DNA of 22,903 nt from JAPLJQ01 sp037143735 (GTDB lineage Bacteria; Desulfobacterota; Syntrophia; Syntrophales; UBA2185): NCBI GenBank assembly GCA_037143735.1, contig JBAWYD010000028.1, positions 1 to 22,903 on the forward strand. Direction: 5' to 3'. This document shows positions 18,864 to 22,903 of this stretch, one piece after another. The notes beneath the pieces were generated by a model. It did no database searches and was not told the DNA's origin. It saw nothing but the letters and a program-made list of their open reading frames with translations. Position 1 is the first letter of the stretch. Each line of letters starts with the position of its first letter. The position numbers and the translations under genes were made by a program.

Positions 18864-20027
18864 TTAAGCATCTTTTTTTAAATCATTCACCTTGTCAGTT
18901 TTTTCCCAGGTAAAGCCCGTTCCGGTTCTGCCAAAGTGGCCATAAGCAGCGGTTGCTCTGTAGATGGGTCTTCTCAAATTCAGCATCTCGATGATCCCGC
19001 CGGGGGTAAGCTGAAAGTGTTTCCTGATCAGCTGTTCAAGTTTCTGATGCGGAATTTTCAAACTTCCAAAACTGTTTATCATTATAGATACCGGATCAGC
19101 CACTCCGATGACATAGGCTAACTGAATCATCAGCTTGTCAGCAAGATCAGCTGCGACAACATTTTTAGCGATATATCGGGCGGCATAGGTTGCAGAGCGA
19201 TCCACCTTGGTGGGGTCTTTCCCGGAAAAAGCGCCGCCCCCATGAGGCACGGCGCCGCCATAGGTATCCACGATGATTTTTCTGCCTGTCATACCTGTAT
19301 CTGATTGAGGGCCGCCAATTACAAATTTCCCCGTAGCATTCACAAAATACTTGGTTTTGCTATCGAGAAGATCTTTGCCAATGATCGGCTTCACCACATT
19401 TTCTATGATCTCTTCTCGCGCTTTCTGCGTGATCTTCTTTCTGGTGCGATCAAGGATTTCTTCCATATGCTGACAGGCCAATATCACCGTATCCACTCTT
19501 TTGGGGATGCCATCTTCGTATTCCACTGTAACCTGAGATTTTCCATCTGGGCACAGATAGGGAAGGATATTTTTCTTTCTCACCTCCGTCAGCCTGAAGC
19601 AGAGCTTATGGGCAAGCATGATCGGGAGGGGCATGAGTTCGGGCGTTTCCCTGCAGGCATAACCAATCATCAGACCCTGGTCTCCTGCCCCTCCGATATC
19701 CACGCCTTGCGCGATATTTGTGGATTGTTTGCCGATGGCGTTCAAGATCGCACAAGCATCTGCACTAAATCCGTATTTGGCTTCGGTGTAGCCGATATCT
19801 TTGATCAATGGTCGAACAAGTTTAGGAAGATCAACATAACTGGTGGAGGTTATCTCTCCTCCTACAATAACCAAACCAACAGTAACGAAAGTCTCACATG
19901 CCACCCTGGAAAGGGGATCTTGTTCAATCAGGTTGTCCAAAACAGCATCGGAGATCTGATCGCACATTTTGTCTGGGTGTCCTTCGGTTACTGACTCTGA
20001 CGTGAAGAAATATTTTTTTGCTGGCAC
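18864..20027 (-). CDS. metK: S-adenosylmethionine synthase
   Basis: 387 residues, the usual length. Makes S-adenosylmethionine from methionine and ATP in the cytoplasm. Signatures are HPDK at 17-20 in the ESVTEGHPDK start, GAGDQGLMIGYA at 113-124, and GGGAFSGKDPTKVDRS at 263-278 (phosphate loop with catalytic Lys), then YAARYIAKN. The start is GTG at 20027, with AAGGAGG six bases upstream. The phosphorylase follows after 18 bases. No S-adenosylmethionine riboswitch is recognisable in the 132 bases upstream. Its presence among accessory genes suggests either a chromosomal segment between islands or a housekeeping gene next to an insertion site. Confidence 0.97.
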   Translation of the reverse strand: MPAKKYFFTSESVTEGHPDKMCDQISDAVLDNLIEQDPLSRVACETFVTVGLVIVGGEITSTSYVDLPKLVRPLIKDIGYTEAKYGFSADACAILNAIGKQSTNIAQGVDIGGAGDQGLMIGYACRETPELMPLPIMLAHKLCFRLTEVRKKNILPYLCPDGKSQVTVEYEDGIPKRVDTVILACQHMEEILDRTRKKITQKAREEIIENVVKPIIGKDLLDSKTKYFVNATGKFVIGGPQSDTGMTGRKIIVDTYGGAVPHGGGAFSGKDPTKVDRSATYAARYIAKNVVAADLADKLMIQLAYVIGVADPVSIMINSFGSLKIPHQKLEQLIRKHFQLTPGGIIEMLNLRRPIYRATAAYGHFGRTGTGFTWEKTDKVNDLKKDA

Positions 20028-20159
20028 TTTCCCTCCTTAGATGATTCCTCTATTATTTTGTCCAAACATTAACGCCTAATAATGGTTGTTGTCTCCCGTG
20101 TTCTATTCATCTTTAATCGATGCGGTAGTACTAAGTATCTGTATCCAGTATTAAATATC

Positions 20160-20600
20160 TTACCTCATCCTTATTTCAAATGTCTGTGAATTGTTTTTTA
20201 AGAAACTCCATCCCCAACCTATAAGTTTTCCATTGTCAAAGACAAGGGGAGTAAGTTCATCTTCTGTAATAGGCGTTGCCTGGCTGTATCCCCAGTAGTC
20301 AACTACCTTTTGGTGTTTAGATTCGGTAAGATAATAAATGACCTCGAATGTTTTATCTTTACCTTGTAGAATCTCGTTCTTATAAGGGTTAGATGCTGTC
20401 ACTTTCTCCTCATTGATATATATATCTGTGGCGGTTGCATTACCCATTATTCCTAATGCTTCCTGCTTTGATATCCCTATGCTAAGCTTTAAGAGGTTCT
20501 GACGATTTTCTGTCCTTAGTTTATCGAGATGCCCAAGACTTTTATAATAACATCCACTCATCAACATCAATATAATGACAAAATAAATTATTCTTTTCAT
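20160..20600 (-). CDS. lipoprotein with SmpA/OmlA (BamE)-like domain
   Basis: 146 residues. The N-terminus MKRIIYFVIILMLMSGC is a lipoprotein signal with lipobox LMSGC (Cys17). The segment LKLSIGISKQEALGIMGNAT has the 'G(M/I)(T/S)xxxVxxxxG' outline of SmpA/OmlA/DUF3192 domains, small periplasmic folds that assist outer-membrane proteins or bind other proteins. The C-terminus is strand-rich (LTPLVFDNGKLIGWGWSF). The ribosome-binding site AAGGAGG lies before the ATG. Likely anchored in the inner or outer membrane. It precedes metK by 132 bases, probably in a separate unit. Confidence 0.75.
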   Translation of the reverse strand: MKRIIYFVIILMLMSGCYYKSLGHLDKLRTENRQNLLKLSIGISKQEALGIMGNATATDIYINEEKVTASNPYKNEILQGKDKTFEVIYYLTESKHQKVVDYWGYSQATPITEDELTPLVFDNGKLIGWGWSFLKNNSQTFEIRMR

Positions 20601-20673
20601 TTTACCTCCTTATTCAAGATGAGGGGTGCAGTCCCCTCGACCACAATGTTAGGGTCGGCCTGAATTGAGCACA

Positions 20674-20777
20674 TTAAAGCGCCCACTTATTAACGATGGG
20701 TGGGTGCTGGGTTCCGTATTCCTTGGTGTAGAGCCGGTTGATCAGGTTGCGTAACCCAAAGAATTTAGACCACCTGT
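20674..20777 (-). pseudogene. C-terminal coding remnant, possibly of a transposase or similar
   Basis: In the gap between two genes a - strand frame reads as convincing protein end (RWSKFFGLRNLINRLYTKEY, then GTQHPPIVNKWAL and stop at 20676-20674) but has no start: upstream it runs into the end of the gene at 20778 in another frame. It looks like the tail of a lost gene. The family is not recognised. Confidence 0.35.
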
Positions 20778-21683
20778 TTATCCAGGATCAGTTTCTTCAA
20801 AATCTTCTTTAGAAATCGAATGAGTGCGAGCAGTTCCAGCAACTACAGGATGTAAGGTAACACTGACCCTGCTATATTTTACTCTTTCAATTATCTTATC
20901 ATCACGAGATATTTCCTCTTTGAACTCATTGAATTCCATGGGCTCATTGAAACGGGCATATGATAAATCTCTTTTGAATTTCTTGGTTTGCTGATCCCAA
21001 TCCTGCCCCATACAAAATTGCAAATAATAATTTCCTGAATTGATATTTTGTAAACTTATCTTACTCTTTGCTTTTACATAAGCGAATCTATAATGTTTTT
21101 TAGGCCTATCGACATAAACAAGTTTAATGGTTGCATCATTACTCGTCCCATTATCAACGGTCAACATGCTGTGGCCATTTTTCCGTGCTGGAGTTATCTC
21201 TGTGCCGTTTGGTAATGACACAGGGGGGCGAGTTGGTTGGACTTCCTCAACTGGAGATGGTTTCTGCTCTTGCGGGCGGGATTTCCCTTCATCTTTGCCA
21301 CTCTGGGAAAAATTTAATACTCCACTAATCAGCAGTATTAAAATACAAGACACAACCGCAGCAGCAACATATTTTTGTTTTGAAAATTTAAAATGACTTG
21401 GAGATTGAATCTTAACATTTTCTTGGAGCTTAACGGTTGTATGGTCAACGATAAATTTATTTTTACAGTGTGGACAAGTTACCAGAATGGATTTCTTAAC
21501 ATCGGGTAGACGCAACCTGCCGTTACAGTGAAGGCATGAAACAACAATTTTATTGGCATTTTCAATAAGTTCACCAGAACTTGAAGCATTATGCGGAACA
21601 TCTTTATTCAGCCATTTTTCACAATAGCGACATTTAATGGCAGCATCTTGGATTGTTTCGTCACAAAAAGGACATTTCTTCAC
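20778..21683 (-). CDS. membrane protein with two zinc ribbons and an extracytoplasmic domain
   Basis: 301 residues. The first zinc ribbon is C4/C7 and C18/C21 (KKCPFC ... KCRYC), the second C50/C53 and C70/C73 (CLHC ... CPHC). One membrane segment lies at 105-124. A Pro/Glu-rich spacer (130-160) and a strand-rich domain (165-290, VDNGTSNDATIKLVYVDRP, YRFAYVKAKSKISLQNINSG) follow, probably on the outer side of the inner membrane. GTG start at 21683 with AAGGAG seven bases upstream. It follows a smaller membrane protein with the same ribbon by 13 bases. The domain after the membrane segment resembles small secreted or lipid-type domains of unknown role. Confidence 0.72.
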   Translation of the reverse strand: MKKCPFCDETIQDAAIKCRYCEKWLNKDVPHNASSSGELIENANKIVVSCLHCNGRLRLPDVKKSILVTCPHCKNKFIVDHTTVKLQENVKIQSPSHFKFSKQKYVAAAVVSCILILLISGVLNFSQSGKDEGKSRPQEQKPSPVEEVQPTRPPVSLPNGTEITPARKNGHSMLTVDNGTSNDATIKLVYVDRPKKHYRFAYVKAKSKISLQNINSGNYYLQFCMGQDWDQQTKKFKRDLSYARFNEPMEFNEFKEEISRDDKIIERVKYSRVSVTLHPVVAGTARTHSISKEDFEETDPG

Positions 21684-21696
21684 TGGAGTATTCTCC

Positions 21697-22008
21697 TTAT
21701 ATTAAGGACCTTTCCAATGATTCTTGGCAATATTTACATTTTACGGCATCAGCTTGAATTTGTTCGGCACAGCAGGGACACTTTTTGAGTGTTGTAACAT
21801 TGGGCCATTTGAATTCATTGGCAAACTTTATTGTACTTGCCACTACCATAGGAAAACCAATTATCCCGAAGAGAATGGCATATATAATTTTATCGACAAA
21901 ATAGCGTTCACTTATAATTTTAACGGTATAAGAAACTGAGATTAATGATAGCACTATACCCAGCCCTAAAGGGATCGCATGAAAAAACAACTTCAAAAAG
22001 GATCTCAT
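21697..22008 (-). CDS. small membrane protein with C-terminal zinc ribbon
   Basis: 103 residues: two hydrophobic membrane helices (about 9-28 and 40-60), then a C-terminal zinc ribbon C77/C80 and C91/C94 (KKCPCCAEQIQADAVKCKYC). This ribbon has the same spacing and wording as the N-terminal ribbon of the next gene's product, so the two probably arose from one module or work together. GAGGG lies seven bases before the ATG. It is eight bases after the 57-residue membrane peptide gene, so the three genes look like one operon. Confidence 0.7.
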   Translation of the reverse strand: MRSFLKLFFHAIPLGLGIVLSLISVSYTVKIISERYFVDKIIYAILFGIIGFPMVVASTIKFANEFKWPNVTTLKKCPCCAEQIQADAVKCKYCQESLERSLI

Positions 22009-22016
22009 AAAGCCCT

Positions 22017-22190
22017 CTATCTGTAATTAAGACGGTTCTCTATTTCATCAATGCGGTGCTCAAGATTGTCTTTCTCTGATTCCAGATCAGACACGCGATC
22101 TTCAAGGTTGTTTGTTTTCTGATAATGCAGAAGACAAATAAAACAAAAAAGCGTAACAAGAATAATATAAACAATAAATTTTTTAATCAT
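22017..22190 (-). CDS. 57-residue membrane peptide with coiled coil
   Basis: An open frame of 57 codons. The N-terminal 22 residues (MIKKFIVYIILVTLFCFICL) form one membrane helix. The rest is a heptad-patterned acidic coiled coil (LEDRVSDLESEKDNLEHRID, then IENRLNYR), so a single-pass protein with a cytoplasmic or periplasmic coiled coil. It is followed after eight bases by the zinc-ribbon membrane protein. The start has little Shine-Dalgarno character. The protein pattern is too regular to be chance. Confidence 0.65.
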   Translation of the reverse strand: MIKKFIVYIILVTLFCFICLLHYQKTNNLEDRVSDLESEKDNLEHRIDEIENRLNYR

Positions 22191-22285
22191 TAAGTCGAGC
22201 AGACCTGTTTTTCTCGATGCTACAGGTTGAGATGAAATTTGTTTTATTGTCTCCGTCTGGTTGTCTTTCAGAATTTACAAACACA

Positions 22286-22317
22286 AAACCCCGAGCTCTT
22301 TTTGAGACAAGGGGTTT
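22286..22317. terminator. terminator-like hairpin between the divergent genes
   Basis: AAACCCC (22286-22292) pairs with GGGGTTT (22311-22317), with an inner CTC/GAG. On the - strand it is followed by TTTTGTGTTT, on the + strand by few Ts. It stands upstream of the - strand gene at 22190 and of the + strand regulator, so its job is unclear. The remaining bases 22191-22440 show no gene; a second small stem (ACCTGT/ACAGGT) lies at 22203-22227. Confidence 0.4.
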
Positions 22318-22440
22318 GATAATCAATCCGCTCATGACAGCCTCTTTGACCGCTCCAAAAGGTTTATGTGCCTGCTCTGTAAGCTAATGCGTAGTCGTGG
22401 ACTCAGATTATTTTGCATAACAATACAGTCTTTAATAAAC

Positions 22441-22463
22441 AATAACAACATTTATTAGTTATT
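22441..22463. promoter_or_regulatory. inverted repeat upstream of the XRE regulator, candidate operator
   Basis: AATAAC (22441-22446) and GTTATT (22458-22463) form a perfect 6-base inverted repeat with an 11-base AT-rich centre, just upstream of the regulator's leader. This spacing (one half-site per helical turn) suits an HTH dimer. Autoregulation is inferred. Confidence 0.35.
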
Positions 22464-22481
22464 ATAGGCTGTGGACTGTGT

Positions 22482-22519
22482 CCCCCTTTTTGCTTATAAA
22501 AAACAAGGAATTAAGGGGG
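22482..22519 (+). promoter_or_regulatory. hairpin masking the regulator's ribosome-binding site
   Basis: CCCCCTT (22482-22488) pairs perfectly with AAGGGGG (22513-22519). The second arm is the Shine-Dalgarno of the GTG at 22525. In the folded RNA the ribosome-binding site would be hidden, a common form of translational control. Confidence 0.45.
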
Positions 22520-22524
22520 ATAAT

Positions 22525-22866
22525 GTGGAAAACGTAAGAAGGCTGATCGGTGATCGGATTCGTCAGTTGAGAAAAGAGAGGGGATTATCTCAGGAAAAAC
22601 TTGGGTTCAAAGCGGAACTGCATTATACCCACATCGGTGCCATTGAACGTGGAGAAAAGAACTGGTCCATCGACACCCTAATTAAGTTGGCAAAAGGACT
22701 GAATGTTGAAATTCCTGAGCTATTCAACTTTCCCATGCCTTTAGCAGACGTGGAAAAAATGAAACATTCTCTCATAGAAAACATCAACATATCTTCCCCT
22801 GATACCATCAAGGTACTCTCAGATTTATTGAGCGGATTGAAATCATTTAAAAGGCCATCACCGTAG
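22525..22866 (+). CDS. XRE-family transcriptional regulator
   Basis: 113 residues starting at GTG 22525, chosen because GGGGG lies six bases upstream; the frame is open further to a GTG at 22471, whose leader residues (DCVPLFAYKK...) do not look like part of the domain. A helix-turn-helix spans about 6-62 (DRIRQLRKERGLSQEKLG, HYTHIGAIERGEKNWSIDTL), with an ending LAKGLNVEIPELF typical of XRE/phage-repressor-type regulators. The C-terminal 45 residues are a short helical dimerisation tail. Divergent from the - strand membrane-protein genes. The target is unknown; it may control itself and its neighbours, or a phage-related element to the right. Confidence 0.82.
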   Translation: MENVRRLIGDRIRQLRKERGLSQEKLGFKAELHYTHIGAIERGEKNWSIDTLIKLAKGLNVEIPELFNFPMPLADVEKMKHSLIENINISSPDTIKVLSDLLSGLKSFKRPSP

Positions 22867-22903
22867 CCGTTACCCTTGGACATTCGGCATTTCTCCATGA
22901 AGG

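Noticed and set aside
20028..20159. S-adenosylmethionine riboswitch before metK
   Set aside because: The 132-base gap shows no multi-stem core and no terminator; only the AAGGAGG ribosome-binding site is clear.
22471..22524. Upstream GTG start of the XRE regulator
   Set aside because: Its ribosome-binding site is poor and the added 18 residues do not resemble the start of an HTH protein; GTG 22525 has a strong Shine-Dalgarno.
1..22903. CRISPR array
   Set aside because: No set of regularly spaced identical repeats was seen; the only short repeats are the integrase arm-type motifs and the two leader modules.

Overview
The window looks like an accessory (mobile) region of a Gram-negative bacterium, most plausibly a deltaproteobacterium in the broad sense (Desulfobacterota, perhaps Syntrophales). 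The basis is the style of the metK product, the WD40-caspase, the toxin-first RelE/XRE pair and the lipoprotein signals. This taxonomic call is inference from family resemblance, not a search result.

Left part (about 1-7150, + strand). A displaced 3' half of a tRNA-Lys(CTT) gene (8-55, - strand) abuts a tyrosine integrase with a good sigma70 promoter and five arm-type-like repeats. Then follow a type II toxin-antitoxin pair, an unknown protein, an AlpA-like DNA-binding protein, a chain of genes joined by four successive ATGA overlaps (small proteins, a replication-initiator-like protein, a TOPRIM primase-DnaB-like helicase, a 26-residue ORF), and a phage terminase small subunit. There is no large terminase and no capsid or tail gene. 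This int - alpA-like - primase/helicase - terS order is that of a phage satellite (PICI-like). No right-hand att site or intact tRNA-Lys is present, so the element either continues past 22903 or has lost its right end.

Middle (7150-10470). A GC-rich gene on the - strand encodes an exported or lipid-anchored WD40-repeat protein with a C-terminal caspase domain and an intact His/Cys pair. It has a textbook sigma70 promoter.

10470-17400, - strand. A long accessory cluster is read right to left. It starts with a promoter and a roughly 290-nt leader holding two similar modules, each ending in an intrinsic terminator. Then come two unknown proteins, a RadC-like JAMM protein, tightly overlapping small unknown genes, a TPR protein, a zinc-ribbon protein that shares a domain with the TPR protein, and a catalytic-domain-only tyrosine recombinase with an out-of-frame open tail behind it.

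Right part (17400-22903). metK and a nucleoside phosphorylase form a probable two-gene unit with an acidic unknown protein downstream. Beyond them lie a lipoprotein, a coding remnant, two neighbouring membrane proteins with the same zinc ribbon, a tiny membrane coiled-coil protein, and a divergent + strand XRE regulator whose ribosome-binding site sits in a hairpin.

The strongest candidates for something new are the satellite-like island, the tandem terminator leader at 17063-17360, and the domain shared between the two proteins at 11664-12398 and 12589-14379.
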